A DNA stretch of 64,000 nt, from the NCBI GenBank assembly GCA_943370285.1, contig CALRQJ020000018.1, positions 21,256 through 85,255 on the forward strand, read 5' to 3'. Every line of letters starts with the position of its first letter. Positions within the stretch are counted from its first letter, which is position 1. Origin of the DNA: CALRQJ02 sp943370285 (GTDB lineage Bacteria; Bacteroidota; Bacteroidia; Chitinophagales; Chitinophagaceae). The notes under the pieces were generated by a model that was not told the origin of the DNA, searched no databases, and worked only from the letters and a program-made list of their open reading frames with translations. Positions 18,584 to 28,116 of this stretch are shown here, in pieces. The position numbers were made by a program, and so were the translations under genes.

Positions 18584-18689
18584 CTTCGTTATTTGAATCC
18601 AATCAAGCAGCAAACTTAATCGATAATTTTTTGCTTAGGCTGATGTAATCTTTAAGCTTATTCAGCTACCAATAGACAAAACGATTAAA

Positions 18690-18956
18690 ATGACAGCTGA
18701 AACAAACAACAAAACAGCTACTACTTCAATAGCCATTAACAGATGGATGTACGGTGCATTTGTAGTACTCAGTGCTTATTTCATCTTCATTTCACAAGAT
18801 ATTGGCACTGCGGCTGCCAACATGGGTATTGCGTTAATATTTGATCCATTTAATCCTGCCATCACATGGGCAAAAAGACCAACTTGGCAAAAAATATGGT
18901 TGATCGTTCATGTAGCCATCACATTAGGACTATTTGGTTGGAAGATTTGGGGTTAA
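18690..18956 (+). CDS. Small two-helix membrane protein
   Basis: This 88-residue protein has two predicted membrane spans (about 20-45 and 68-85). A conserved-looking loop between them contains FDPFNPAITWAKRPTWQ. I do not recognise a family with a known function; similar small proteins are common in Bacteroidota. It stands alone, divergent from the gliding-type protein, and ends in a strong bidirectional terminator. Confidence 0.75.
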   Translation: MTAETNNKTATTSIAINRWMYGAFVVLSAYFIFISQDIGTAAANMGIALIFDPFNPAITWAKRPTWQKIWLIVHVAITLGLFGWKIWG

Positions 18957-18969
18957 CCAACACATATAA

Positions 18970-19007
18970 ATCATTCAGCGAACCTAAATATCGGTTCGCT
19001 GAATGAT
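18970..19007. terminator. Bidirectional terminator hairpin, 15-bp perfect stem
   Basis: The arms ATCATTCAGCGAACC and GGTTCGCTGAATGAT are perfect complements around an 8-base loop. It lies between the convergent ends of the small membrane protein gene and the BNR-repeat gene. T-runs are modest on both sides, but the stem is long. Confidence 0.8.
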
Positions 19008-19016
19008 GATAAAAAC

Positions 19017-21569
19017 TTATTCTCTCTCCGGCACAGTTGGTGTACTGCCGCTTTGTGTATTTTCTATTTGCTTTTTTCTGTAGGCCGCATCTTTTAATAG
19101 CTTTTGAACATTATCTAATTTGGCAATAAATAAACTGCGACCATGAGTGCCTAATACAATTTCATTTTCTCTGCTATGAATGGCGATATCATGCACCGGA
19201 ATACTTTTTGGCAAACCATTATTCCAAGCCATTGAGGTATTACCAGCATCAATACTTACATATAAACCACCATCTGTTCCAACATACAAAATACTGTCGT
19301 TTTGTACATCTTCTCTTATTACGTTGATGGGTTCAGCAGGCAAATCTTTTCCGATTTGTTTCCAAGTGCTTCCAAAGTCTTCACTTACAAATAACCAAGG
19401 CGTAAAATTATCATTACGATAACCATTCAGCGAAGCGTAAACCCTACCCTCTTTAAATGCAGAAGCAATAACTCTACTTACATATAATCCTTTTGTAGCT
19501 TTTGGTAACTGTTGACTAATATTCGTCCATGTATAGCCACCATCTTTACTCACTTGAATATTGCCATCATCTGTACCGGCATATAACAACCCGAATTTCA
19601 ACGGACTTTCATGAATGGTAGATAAAGTTCCAAAAGGCACATCGCCTTGCGGCGGATTAGTTGTTAAATCATTACTCAATGTAATCAAGGTATCTGCCTT
19701 ATTTAATGAACGATGAAATTTGTTGCTGCCGTAGTACAACACATCTTGATTATGCCGACTCAATAAGATTGGTGTTTGCCAATTAAAACGATAAGCTAAT
19801 TCTCCTAAATCATGAACCGGTCTAATACTTTTTCTTTCCCTTGCACCTAAGGTTTGACGACTATACACACCAAACTGTGAACCGGAATATACCGTTTTAT
19901 TATCTCTCCAATCAACTTGTACTTGCATACCATCACCACCGCCAATTGATGTGTAAGGATTATGGCCACTATCGTACCAATCGTAATTTTCTTTGGTGGT
20001 ACTACTTCCATACCATGTACCGTTATCTTGCAACCCACCATACACATTGTAAGGCTTTGCCATATCTACCGCAATAGCATAAAACTGTCCTACAGGCGGT
20101 GTATTAGCTTTAAACCAATGTTCACCATTATCATAAGTAATGTTTAAACCACCATCGTTTCCACTAAAAATATGGCTGTCTTTTTTAGGATTAATCCATG
20201 CGGCATGATGGTCGGCATGAACATGATCTTTACCCATACTTGTCCATTTGCTTCCACCATCTGTACTCAACAAAATATCGAAACCTGTGATGACTAATTT
20301 TTTATCGTTCACCGGACTCACATAAATTTTTCCAAAATAGTAGCCATAAGTAGAATAGAAATTAGCAGGAATTTTACCTTTCTGTTTTACCCAAGTTTTT
20401 CCGGCATCATCGCTGCGATATACTTCACAGCCATAAATTCCTCTATCTGCAAAACCATCATCGATGTTAAAATAATCAAACAGAGCGGATGGCTTTAATT
20501 TATCTTCGTTTACCAATGCTTTAACGGCAAGAGCATTATACTTTCTAGGTAATCTATTCTTGATGATAAATGAATCCAACCGCTTATTATCAAGCGCCAT
20601 AAATTGTTCCTTTGTAAGGTCTTTTAATTCCTTTATTTCATAACTGTTAGAATCTTTTTTGGCTTCTTTTTTATCATCCGGATTTTTAGTTTGGTTATCA
20701 ATCACTGCATAGACAATATTTGGATTTTGAGGATACACTGCTAAACCAATTCTACCTGCACCTTCGCCTGTTACAAAACCAGCACTTGTCGTTGACACCA
20801 ATTGCCAACTTTCGCCACCATCTGTGCTTTTATAAATGCCACTTGTTTTACCGCTTTCTTCAAAATTCCAAGCACGGCGGGTACGATACCATGCAGCAGC
20901 ATACATTTCTAACGGATTGGATGGATTGATATCCATATCAACCACACCTGTGTTATCATCAATAAATAAAGTTTGTTTCCAGGTTTTACCGCCGTCGGTT
21001 GTTTTGTATACACCTCTTTCTTTGTTTGGCGAATACAAATGTCCTAAAACAGCCACCCATGCGATATTATTATTGGTTGGATGCAACTGAATTTTTCCAA
21101 CGTGATGGCTTTCGGGCAAGCCCAAAAACGTCCAACTTTTACCGTTATCGGTACTCTTATAAACGCCTAATCCGGCATAAGAAGAACGACTGCTGTTTAC
21201 TTCGCCGCTACCCACCCAAATTGTTCGGGTTGTCCAATTAACAGCAATATCTCCAATGCCAATCACATCTTCACTATCAAAAATTGAAGTAAAACTTTGT
21301 CCGTTGTTGGTACTATGCCACAATCCACCTGTAGCATAAGCCACATAAAATTCTGTTGGATCGTTGGGATTCACTTCAATATCATCCACCCTTCCACTCA
21401 TCACACTTGGACCAATATTTCTAAACGGAATATTGTTGACCAATGATTGTTGTTGCAAAGCTTTTCTTTGTTGCAAACCTTTAATACGATCGGCAGCCGT
21501 TGTTGGCTTAACTTGAGCAATGGCTGAAAAAGCCACAAAAACTAAAAAAGTAAACGTTAATTGTTTCAT
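19017..21569 (-). CDS. Secreted sortilin/VPS10-like BNR-repeat protein
   Basis: This 850-residue protein has a signal peptide (LVFVAFSAIAQ). Many BNR (Asp-box) repeats follow, such as STNNGQSF, STDNGKSWTF, TTDGGKTWKQ, STDGGESWQL, SDDAGKTWVK, SKDGGYTWTN and SEDFGSTWKQ. Together they would form one or two large beta-propellers. Similar proteins are annotated as glycosyl hydrolases or sortilin-like proteins, but no catalytic site is evident, so binding rather than catalysis is equally likely. It is exported, has no operon partner, and a short charged insert (about 325-350) interrupts the repeats. Confidence 0.82.
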   Translation of the reverse strand: MKQLTFTFLVFVAFSAIAQVKPTTAADRIKGLQQRKALQQQSLVNNIPFRNIGPSVMSGRVDDIEVNPNDPTEFYVAYATGGLWHSTNNGQSFTSIFDSEDVIGIGDIAVNWTTRTIWVGSGEVNSSRSSYAGLGVYKSTDNGKSWTFLGLPESHHVGKIQLHPTNNNIAWVAVLGHLYSPNKERGVYKTTDGGKTWKQTLFIDDNTGVVDMDINPSNPLEMYAAAWYRTRRAWNFEESGKTSGIYKSTDGGESWQLVSTTSAGFVTGEGAGRIGLAVYPQNPNIVYAVIDNQTKNPDDKKEAKKDSNSYEIKELKDLTKEQFMALDNKRLDSFIIKNRLPRKYNALAVKALVNEDKLKPSALFDYFNIDDGFADRGIYGCEVYRSDDAGKTWVKQKGKIPANFYSTYGYYFGKIYVSPVNDKKLVITGFDILLSTDGGSKWTSMGKDHVHADHHAAWINPKKDSHIFSGNDGGLNITYDNGEHWFKANTPPVGQFYAIAVDMAKPYNVYGGLQDNGTWYGSSTTKENYDWYDSGHNPYTSIGGGDGMQVQVDWRDNKTVYSGSQFGVYSRQTLGARERKSIRPVHDLGELAYRFNWQTPILLSRHNQDVLYYGSNKFHRSLNKADTLITLSNDLTTNPPQGDVPFGTLSTIHESPLKFGLLYAGTDDGNIQVSKDGGYTWTNISQQLPKATKGLYVSRVIASAFKEGRVYASLNGYRNDNFTPWLFVSEDFGSTWKQIGKDLPAEPINVIREDVQNDSILYVGTDGGLYVSIDAGNTSMAWNNGLPKSIPVHDIAIHSRENEIVLGTHGRSLFIAKLDNVQKLLKDAAYRKKQIENTQSGSTPTVPERE

Positions 21570-21624
21570 GAGCAGTCTTGTTGTTTAGCGAAAAGTGTAA
21601 TTTCGAAAAACTAATTTACGGGTT

Positions 21625-22290
21625 ATGCGATGGATATTGGTACCGTTTGTATTTTTTTCTCTTTCTCTGCAAGCACAATGCAAAAGTTATCGGCTCAATG
21701 GCCGCGGTGATACCCTTAATTGTATTGATCAAAAAGACAGGAAACAAGGTAAATGGTTCATCAGATATGAATCATTGCGTGGAGAGCCTGGCTACGAAGA
21801 AGAAGGATTATACAAAGACGATAAAAAAGAAGGTTTATGGCGATTATATACTTTGATGGGAGATTTAATTGGCGTTGAAAGTTATAGATGGGGTAATAAA
21901 GATGGCATTAGCCAATATTATACCATCAATGGATTGAGTAGAGAAGAAAGTTGGAAAGCGACCAACCCTTCTAATCCATACGATACCATTGAAGTGCCCG
22001 ACCCAATCGACCCCTACAAAGTAGAAATGAAAGTGATTAAGTTAGAAGGCTCATCAACAAAACATGGCATTTGGAAATACTATCAAGGCGGTGCATTGAT
22101 GAAGACAGAAAATTATTTTCTAGGAAAAATAGTAGAGCCCAATATGGCAATAGGTGGCACACAACCTGTTGTTTCAGATACAACAGTAAACAAGAAAAAA
22201 GAAACTACTAAACCCAAAGAAGTAGAAGCTTTTGAAAAGAAGAATAAAAAGAAGAAAATAGTTGTTAGAGATGGTAGAACCGGTTACTAA
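21625..22290 (+). CDS. Secreted MORN-like repeat protein
   Basis: This 221-residue protein has a signal peptide (WILVPFVFFSLSLQAQ). Repeats of the YwqK/MORN type follow (KQGKWFIRYE; DDKKEGLWRLYTLMGDLIG; YRWGNKDGISQYY; KHGIWKYYQGGALMKTENYF). The C-terminal 40 residues are Lys/Glu-rich and of low complexity. The repeats usually mediate protein or lipid contact; no specific function can be given. It lies 60 bases before lipB on the same strand. Confidence 0.7.
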   Translation: MRWILVPFVFFSLSLQAQCKSYRLNGRGDTLNCIDQKDRKQGKWFIRYESLRGEPGYEEEGLYKDDKKEGLWRLYTLMGDLIGVESYRWGNKDGISQYYTINGLSREESWKATNPSNPYDTIEVPDPIDPYKVEMKVIKLEGSSTKHGIWKYYQGGALMKTENYFLGKIVEPNMAIGGTQPVVSDTTVNKKKETTKPKEVEAFEKKNKKKKIVVRDGRTGY

Positions 22291-22350
22291 CTTTTCTTTA
22301 AAACGATTCTTTAACAGTAATTACATTATTCATTTAACCTTTACATTCCT

Positions 22351-23085
22351 TTGTCACAAATAGTTCAATACAAAGACCTTGGTGTACAATCATACAAAAA
22401 AGTGTGGGATTATCAAGAACAGTTGCTCAAACAAAACGTTGATATTAAAACTGCATTAAGGGCATTACCCGAAGGCACAGTAGATACTACGCTGCACACA
22501 ACCCATCATTTATTATTGGTAGAACATACCCCTGTTTACACATTAGGTAAAAGTGGAGATGTTGCCAATGTATTAATAACTGAAACAGAACGTATAGCTA
22601 GAGGTATCGAATACTTTCATATTAATCGTGGCGGCGATATAACTTTTCATGGTCCACAGCAAATTGTTGGTTATCCCATCTTAGACCTAGACCATTTTAA
22701 AACAGACTTAGGCTGGTACTTAAGAAGTCTGGAAGAAGTTATCATCCTAACGATGGCTGAATATGGATTAAAAGGTGATCGGAGCAAAGGCGAAACAGGT
22801 GTTTGGCTAGATCCGGATATTATAGGTAAGGAAAGGAAAATTTGTGCGATGGGTATCAAATGTAGCCGATGGATTACCATGCATGGCTTTGCATTTAATG
22901 TAAATACAGATTTAGGTTATTTTGATTATATCGTTCCGTGCGGTATACAAAACAAACAAGTAACTTCAATGGAAAAAGAATTAGGCTACAAATTAGATTA
23001 TGAAGAAATCAAAGAAAAAATAAAACGAAACTTTGAACTAATTTTTGATGCTCAATTAATAGTTGCTACGAGTGCGGATTTTTAA
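22351..23085 (+). CDS. lipB: Octanoyl-[acyl-carrier-protein]:protein transferase (LipB)
   Basis: This 244-residue cytoplasmic enzyme moves octanoyl groups from ACP to lipoyl domains, the first step of lipoate synthesis. The signature RGGDITFHGP (about 93-102) is intact, as are the catalytic Lys170 (AMGIKCSRW) and Cys197 (IVPCGI). The start is an unusual TTG: an in-frame stop lies at 22318-22320, no ATG occurs before the conserved region, and the N-terminus KDLGVQSYKKVWDYQ is needed by the fold. lipA is not in the window. Confidence 0.93.
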   Translation: MSQIVQYKDLGVQSYKKVWDYQEQLLKQNVDIKTALRALPEGTVDTTLHTTHHLLLVEHTPVYTLGKSGDVANVLITETERIARGIEYFHINRGGDITFHGPQQIVGYPILDLDHFKTDLGWYLRSLEEVIILTMAEYGLKGDRSKGETGVWLDPDIIGKERKICAMGIKCSRWITMHGFAFNVNTDLGYFDYIVPCGIQNKQVTSMEKELGYKLDYEEIKEKIKRNFELIFDAQLIVATSADF

Positions 23086-23086
23086 A

Positions 23087-24061
23087 TTAGCAAGCCCAAT
23101 AGGTTTGTTGAGGCAATTGTAAGTAAACAATATCATCCTTTTGATAATTACATGCTATAGTAGTTACCAATAAAGGCTGAAAAGCAGTAGCAACAATTAG
23201 CTTGCAATAAGCACCACAAAAATCTACTTGTTCTACCGTAGCCTGTACAGCGTTGTCATTCTTGGACGAAATTAAAATTTGATGCGGACGGATACAGTAT
23301 TTATTGGCATTGTCCATACTCAAACCAAAAGCAGCAGCGGTCTCATTTTCAAGTAAATTATAATCACCAAACAATGCAGCACAATATTCATTGTTGGGTT
23401 GATGATACACTTGTTTGGGTGAGCCTTGTTGTATTATTTCACCTTCCTTCATAATGATGATGGTATCTGCCCAGGCCAGCATATCGGCAGCATCATGCGA
23501 TACCATGATGCAAGTAATTTGCAATTGATCCCCTATATTTTTAATTACCGTTTTAATGGTTTTTTTATGCAGTGCATCTAAATTAGAAAATGGCTCATCG
23601 AGCAATAATAGTTGAGGCGATGTGGTTAGTAATCTTGCTAAAGCAATGCGTTGCTTTTCACCACCGGAAAGTTGGTCTGTCTTTCGCTGCAGTAAATGAT
23701 CTATTTCACAAATGCGATAAATAGTAGCAGCATCGCTTACCGATAGTTGGTTTGCCATCTCCAACCATTCAATTACTTTGTAATTATTCCGCAGTTCAAA
23801 ATACTGACTCAAATAAGCAATTTGAGGATGTCCGGGCAATAGTTTTTCATCGGGCCCCAAAACCTTTTGCCCCTGCAATAAAATTTGACCACTTGAAGGT
23901 TGCATTAAACCCGCAATCATTTTTAATACACTTGTTTTACCAGAACCCGTTTCACCGGCAATCGCAATCTTTTCTTTTACTTGTTGGTGTAAATTAAAAT
24001 GTTGTACAGTTACAATCCCATTATCTTCTCTATACAAATTAGCAATGGAAAGCAAAGCCAT
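23087..24061 (-). CDS. ABC transporter ATP-binding protein
   Basis: This 324-residue ATPase has Walker A GETGSGKT (36-43), the Q-loop at Gln86, signature LSGGE (131-135), Walker B LLLLDEP (about 151-157) and the switch His189 (VSHD). A C-terminal TOBE-like domain follows (IRPHQILI...ATVEQVDFCGAYCKLIV), as in importers of the sulfate/iron/spermidine group. No permease or binding protein is nearby, so the substrate is open. The frame extends to 24247 inside the DUF6370 gene; the ATG at 24061 gives the normal N-terminus. It follows that gene by 31 bases. Confidence 0.87.
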   Translation of the reverse strand: MALLSIANLYREDNGIVTVQHFNLHQQVKEKIAIAGETGSGKTSVLKMIAGLMQPSSGQILLQGQKVLGPDEKLLPGHPQIAYLSQYFELRNNYKVIEWLEMANQLSVSDAATIYRICEIDHLLQRKTDQLSGGEKQRIALARLLTTSPQLLLLDEPFSNLDALHKKTIKTVIKNIGDQLQITCIMVSHDAADMLAWADTIIIMKEGEIIQQGSPKQVYHQPNNEYCAALFGDYNLLENETAAAFGLSMDNANKYCIRPHQILISSKNDNAVQATVEQVDFCGAYCKLIVATAFQPLLVTTIACNYQKDDIVYLQLPQQTYWAC

Positions 24062-24092
24062 ACTGTGAAAATAAAAGGTAAGTAACGAGGAA

Positions 24093-24446
24093 TTAATTTT
24101 TCTTTTTGGTATCGAGTAGCTTAAAATAAGTGATTTTAAATCGATTATCAACGATCGCTCCTTGCACTTTAGCTTGACGAATGGTATTACAGAATCCGTC
24201 ATCATCATGGGCATCACCATGATCATCAATCTTAGTTCCATCAACAAAGTAAGCTTTACCGTTGATGCGTACTGCTAAATTACAACCCTTACCAGCCAAA
24301 CCTAATTTGCATTGACCACAAGCTGCTTCAACAGTTTGTACAGGTTTTGAAGCATCAACAACACGAATATTTACCGAATCGCTTTGTTGAGCTTGAACAG
24401 TTAATGAAAAAAGTATAAATGCGATAAAAGTGAATAGTGATTTCAT
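24093..24446 (-). CDS. DUF6370 secreted protein with paired cysteines
   Basis: This 117-residue protein has a signal peptide (FTFIAFILFSLTVQAQ). A conserved core contains EAACGQCKLGLAGKGCNLAV, then VDGTKIDDHGDAHDDDGFCN. The four Cys and clustered His/Asp suggest metal binding in the periplasm, an inference from residues only. The family carries only a DUF name. It may share a transcript with the ABC ATPase downstream. Confidence 0.78.
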   Translation of the reverse strand: MKSLFTFIAFILFSLTVQAQQSDSVNIRVVDASKPVQTVEAACGQCKLGLAGKGCNLAVRINGKAYFVDGTKIDDHGDAHDDDGFCNTIRQAKVQGAIVDNRFKITYFKLLDTKKKN

Positions 24447-24476
24447 GTGTAATAATTGAAGCCAAAAATAACCAAA

Positions 24477-24513
24477 TAAAAAAGCCCGCCAAACTTTCGT
24501 TTAGACGGACTTT
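24477..24513 (-). terminator. Intrinsic terminator of rhlE-like helicase
   Basis: Read on the minus strand, AGTCCGTCTAAAC and GTTTGGCGGGCT pair around GAAA with one bulged T and two wobbles. A run of six T follows. It lies directly after the helicase stop codon. Confidence 0.85.
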
Positions 24514-24528
24514 CAAAGCGAATTGTAT

Positions 24529-25782
24529 TTACTTACCTCTGTTAGAAGTTGGATGATTAAATCTTCTAGGTCGGTTATTATCATTTCTGAAATAACCTCT
24601 CTGTTGTGGCTTTGCCTGAACAGGTGGTAAACTAATTAAAGAATGGTCTTCAAAAGCATGGCCTTTAGCAACAGGAATTGTTTTCTTGATTAATTTTTGA
24701 ATATCAGTCAATAAACTTTTTTCTGTTCTATCGCAAAAGGAGATAGCAATACCACTTGCTCCTGCCCTACCTGTTCTGCCAATACGGTGAACATAAGTTT
24801 CAGGCACATTGGGCAATTCATAATTTAATACATGGGTTAATTCATCAATATCAATACCACGAGCCGCAATATCCGTAGCTACCAATACTCTAGTTTTTCT
24901 ACTCTTAAAATTAGCTAATGCATTTTGACGAGCATTTTGCGATTTATTACCGTGAATCGCTTCAGCTGTAATACCTGCCTGTAACAAACTGCGAGATAAT
25001 TTATCTGCCGCATGTTTCATTTGGGTAAACACTAACAATGTTTCAATTTGTCGATCTTTCAATAACTCAATCAATAAAGATTGCTTATTGTGCTTCTCCA
25101 CAAAATATACTGCTTGTTGAATAATTTCGACAGTAGATGATACAGGTGTAACTTCTACTTTAACAGGATTCGTTAGTAAAACATCTGCTAGTGCTTTAAT
25201 TTCGTTAGGCATTGTAGCAGAGAAAAACAATGTTTGTCGCTTTGTCGGAAGTTTAGCTATGATGCGTTTAACATCATGCACAAAACCCATATCTAACATA
25301 CGATCGGCTTCATCTAAAACAAAAAATTGAATATCGTTTAATGAGATAATTTTTTGTTGCATTAAGTCCATTAATCTACCCGGGGTAGCAACAATTATAT
25401 CAACACCATTTTGAATGGCTTGCACTTGTGCATGTTGAGATACGCCACCAAAAATCACTCTGTGTTTAAGGTTTAAGAACTTGCCGTAGGCTTCTATACT
25501 TTCACCAATCTGAATGGCTAATTCTCTGGTTGGCGTAAGAATTAAAGTTTGAATACGACGGTATTTTTTGGGAGATTGTTGTTGTTGCTCATGCATCAAC
25601 TGTAAAATAGGAATGGTAAATGCTGCTGTTTTTCCTGTACCTGTTTGGGCACAACCCAATACATCTCTTTTTTGCAAAACAGCCGGAATAGCTTGTTGCT
25701 GAATAGGTGTTGGGTTAGTATAACCCTCTTTGCTCAAGGCCTGTAGTACAGGCTCAATAAGCTGTAAATCGTTAAATGACAC
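24529..25782 (-). CDS. DEAD-box RNA helicase, RhlE type
   Basis: This 417-residue protein has the Q-motif (PTPIQQQAIP), motif I AQTGTGKT (45-52), Ia PTREL, Ib TPGRL, II DEAD, III SAT, and VI HRIGRTGRAG. A short Arg/Asn-rich tail (about 385-417) follows. RhlE-type helicases remodel RNA in ribosome assembly or mRNA decay, often in the cold. A desaturase and cold-shock and RRM proteins lie nearby, consistent with low-temperature adaptation but not proof of it. The 200-base upstream gap carries a small hairpin (ATCTG/CAGAT) at about 25819. Confidence 0.93.
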   Translation of the reverse strand: MSFNDLQLIEPVLQALSKEGYTNPTPIQQQAIPAVLQKRDVLGCAQTGTGKTAAFTIPILQLMHEQQQQSPKKYRRIQTLILTPTRELAIQIGESIEAYGKFLNLKHRVIFGGVSQHAQVQAIQNGVDIIVATPGRLMDLMQQKIISLNDIQFFVLDEADRMLDMGFVHDVKRIIAKLPTKRQTLFFSATMPNEIKALADVLLTNPVKVEVTPVSSTVEIIQQAVYFVEKHNKQSLLIELLKDRQIETLLVFTQMKHAADKLSRSLLQAGITAEAIHGNKSQNARQNALANFKSRKTRVLVATDIAARGIDIDELTHVLNYELPNVPETYVHRIGRTGRAGASGIAISFCDRTEKSLLTDIQKLIKKTIPVAKGHAFEDHSLISLPPVQAKPQQRGYFRNDNNRPRRFNHPTSNRGK

Positions 25783-25984
25783 TAATAAAATTTTTAATGA
25801 TAAAATGTGACAAGGCTATCTGATTAAGTTCAGATACATCATCTGCCTTAGGTTAAAACTTCACACTGTTTGGGGAGAAATAGAACTACACAAAAAGAGA
25901 ATGCTATAACATTAAGAATGGCAAATATAGCTGAAAGCATTGGTAACAGCTAATTTATTATTACATACAGGTATAATATCAAGA

Positions 25985-27091
25985 TTATGATGCCATTGCA
26001 ACGGCTTCATTTGCAGGCCTACCCATCTTTTTAAGTAGCTGATAGTGCGATTGCAAAGCCGAAAAGAAAGTACTGTTATTATGATACGGCAAATCAAAAT
26101 CTTTTGCTGTTGCTTCAACAATTTTTGAAACTTCACCATAATGAATATGACAAATTTTAGGAAACAAATGATGCTCTACTTGAAAATTTAACCCGCCACA
26201 TAAAAAGAAAGCCAACTTGCTTTTTGTAGCAAAGTTAGCCGTGGTTCTAATTTGATGTACTGCCCAAGCTTCTTCAATATTGTTGGCTTCGTTTGGTAAA
26301 GTAATAATTGTATCCTCAACTACATGTGCTAATTGAAATACCAATCCTAACACAACGCCTTCGGCAAAATTCATAACTAAAAAGCCAATCAAGAATTGCT
26401 GCCAAGTAGCTTGCATAACCATTAATGGAACAATGATAAATAAACCATAATAAATAAACTTGTAAAAAAACAAATTGAAGTATTCAATTTTTGGATGCTT
26501 GTTTACATGGCTTTCCCCAATATTTTTTTGAAAAAATTTTTTATAATCTTTTTTAAAAAACCAAGCTAAGGTTGTTAGGGTGTATAAGAAAAAAGCATAA
26601 ATGTGTTGATAACGATGAATGTAATTCAACTTGTCTGTTTCTGAAACCCTAACCAAACCCGGAGCAATCTCAATATCTTCATCGTGATGAACAACATTGG
26701 TATAACTATGATGAACAATATTGTGTGTTATATTCCACATATAAGCATTTGCTCCAATAACGTTGAATAAAAAGCCTAATGACTTGTTTACTTTTTTATT
26801 AGCAGAATAAGCGCCATGCAAAGCATCATGACAAATATTAAAACCAATAAAAGCCATTGTCATCCCCAGTAACATAGCTAAGGGAATTTGATAAACTGTA
26901 GGAAAGGCTTCGAATAAAATTGTAAAATAAAGTGTAACAAATAATACGAGAAAGAAAACTGTTTTGAAAATCATCGCACCATTCGCATGTTTAGAGATAT
27001 TGTTCTCTTTAAAATATGCATCAACTCTTTGTTTAAGTACTACCGAAAATAAAGACTTATTCTTGTTCACAAACTTCAATGAATGTTGCAT
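25985..27091 (-). CDS. Membrane fatty acid (acyl-CoA/acyl-lipid) desaturase
   Basis: This 368-residue di-iron membrane enzyme introduces a double bond in fatty acyl chains. The three histidine boxes are visible: HDALH (88-92), HNIVHH with a further HH at 135-136, and QVEHH near residue 305. Four hydrophobic segments pair around them (about 43-62, 70-90, 200-220, 230-255). The QVEHH form resembles front-end desaturases of the linoleoyl-CoA/delta-6 type, but no cytochrome b5 domain is fused. It stands alone, with a 440-base divergent upstream region. Confidence 0.9.
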   Translation of the reverse strand: MQHSLKFVNKNKSLFSVVLKQRVDAYFKENNISKHANGAMIFKTVFFLVLFVTLYFTILFEAFPTVYQIPLAMLLGMTMAFIGFNICHDALHGAYSANKKVNKSLGFLFNVIGANAYMWNITHNIVHHSYTNVVHHDEDIEIAPGLVRVSETDKLNYIHRYQHIYAFFLYTLTTLAWFFKKDYKKFFQKNIGESHVNKHPKIEYFNLFFYKFIYYGLFIIVPLMVMQATWQQFLIGFLVMNFAEGVVLGLVFQLAHVVEDTIITLPNEANNIEEAWAVHQIRTTANFATKSKLAFFLCGGLNFQVEHHLFPKICHIHYGEVSKIVEATAKDFDLPYHNNSTFFSALQSHYQLLKKMGRPANEAVAMAS

Positions 27092-27531
27092 ATGCTCACC
27101 TGTTAAATGCTGAAACGTTAGTTCGGTTATTTGGTATTTATAGACACTCTTAAGGTTTAAAACAAAGAAGCATCAATTTTTAAAAGATTAAACTATTAAA
27201 TGACAATGAAATTATTACACCTTGTTGAACAGAATAGTAACTTTTAAGTACTTGATGTTCAATACTTTTTATGCATTAATTTATAAAGCCTAAGATAGGT
27301 TGATTCAAATTACAAAACATGATTTTTGGCAGGAATCATTTTTTTATCGGCATTTCACTAAAGAAAGTCGGTGGAATACAACTATTTGATGTTGAAGTAT
27401 TGAGCATTCATGGCTTCTTAAGGCCAATAATTGGAATTTTATAAATCATTCTTATAATTCTGTAATAGGTACATTCTACCATACACTGAACTTTAACCTA
27501 TTAAACATCACACCAAAAAAATAGAAACACT
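27092..27531. other. 440-base AT-rich intergenic region
   Basis: This divergent spacer separates the desaturase gene and a small membrane protein gene. It must hold both promoters, but no clear TTTG/TAnnTTTG pair was found. The only ORF of note is 27319-27444 on the plus strand (41 codons, ATG start, hydrophobic), for which there is no further support. No RNA gene or repeat was recognised. Confidence 0.6.
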
Positions 27532-27840
27532 ATGAGAAGAATGCTAACATTTTGTATGCTGGTATTAATATTATCAGGTACAGTAACAGCCAATGCCAGT
27601 TATTCCAATGCAGTGATTGCTAACGAGCCCACCACAGAGAACAACAAAGGTGGTCAGATGATGCAAAGGCTACAAGAAATCTACAAGATGGATAGATCAT
27701 CTTTATCTAAACAAGAAAAGAATAACCTGAGAAAAGAAGTTAAGCAAATTAGAAAAGACATGAAAGCGGAAAACGGTGGCATTTATTTGTCAGTGGCAGC
27801 CATCGTAATCATCATTTTATTACTTATTCTTTTGTTGTAA
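27532..27840 (+). CDS. Small signal-peptide and tail-anchored membrane protein
   Basis: This 102-residue protein has a signal peptide (about 1-22, ending near TANA). A charged helical stretch follows (KQEKNNLRKEVKQIRKDMKAE), then a C-terminal membrane span of about 20 Ile/Leu/Val residues. I do not recognise a named family. The layout suggests a periplasmic coiled helix held by the C-terminal anchor. It ends in a strong terminator and is monocistronic. Confidence 0.7.
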   Translation: MRRMLTFCMLVLILSGTVTANASYSNAVIANEPTTENNKGGQMMQRLQEIYKMDRSSLSKQEKNNLRKEVKQIRKDMKAENGGIYLSVAAIVIIILLLILLL

Positions 27841-27872
27841 TCGTTCATGTAAGTTGAGTCTTATTGTGAGTA

Positions 27873-27930
27873 AGTCGGTATGTTGAATGACTATATTATA
27901 GTAGTCAAATCAACGTATCGGCTTTTTTTA
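27873..27930 (+). terminator. Nested intrinsic terminator
   Basis: The outer arms AGTCGGTATGTTGA and TCAACGTATCGGCT pair over 14 bp with three wobbles. They enclose an inner TGACTA/TAGTCA hairpin, and seven T follow. It terminates the small membrane protein gene. Confidence 0.88.
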
Positions 27931-28116
27931 TTAAAAGAAAAATCGTTGCCTACCTAAAAATGAAGTACTTTTACGCTGTGAATTTAAGTTCTTCCATCAT
28001 TTAGTGCTGATCAGTATCAATTCTTACACTTTTTTAGGTAATAGTTAATCTTCTCTTTACTCATTGCTGCCGTCCTTTTTCACAGATTTATTTATTTACT
28101 TAAAAATTATTGTGTT

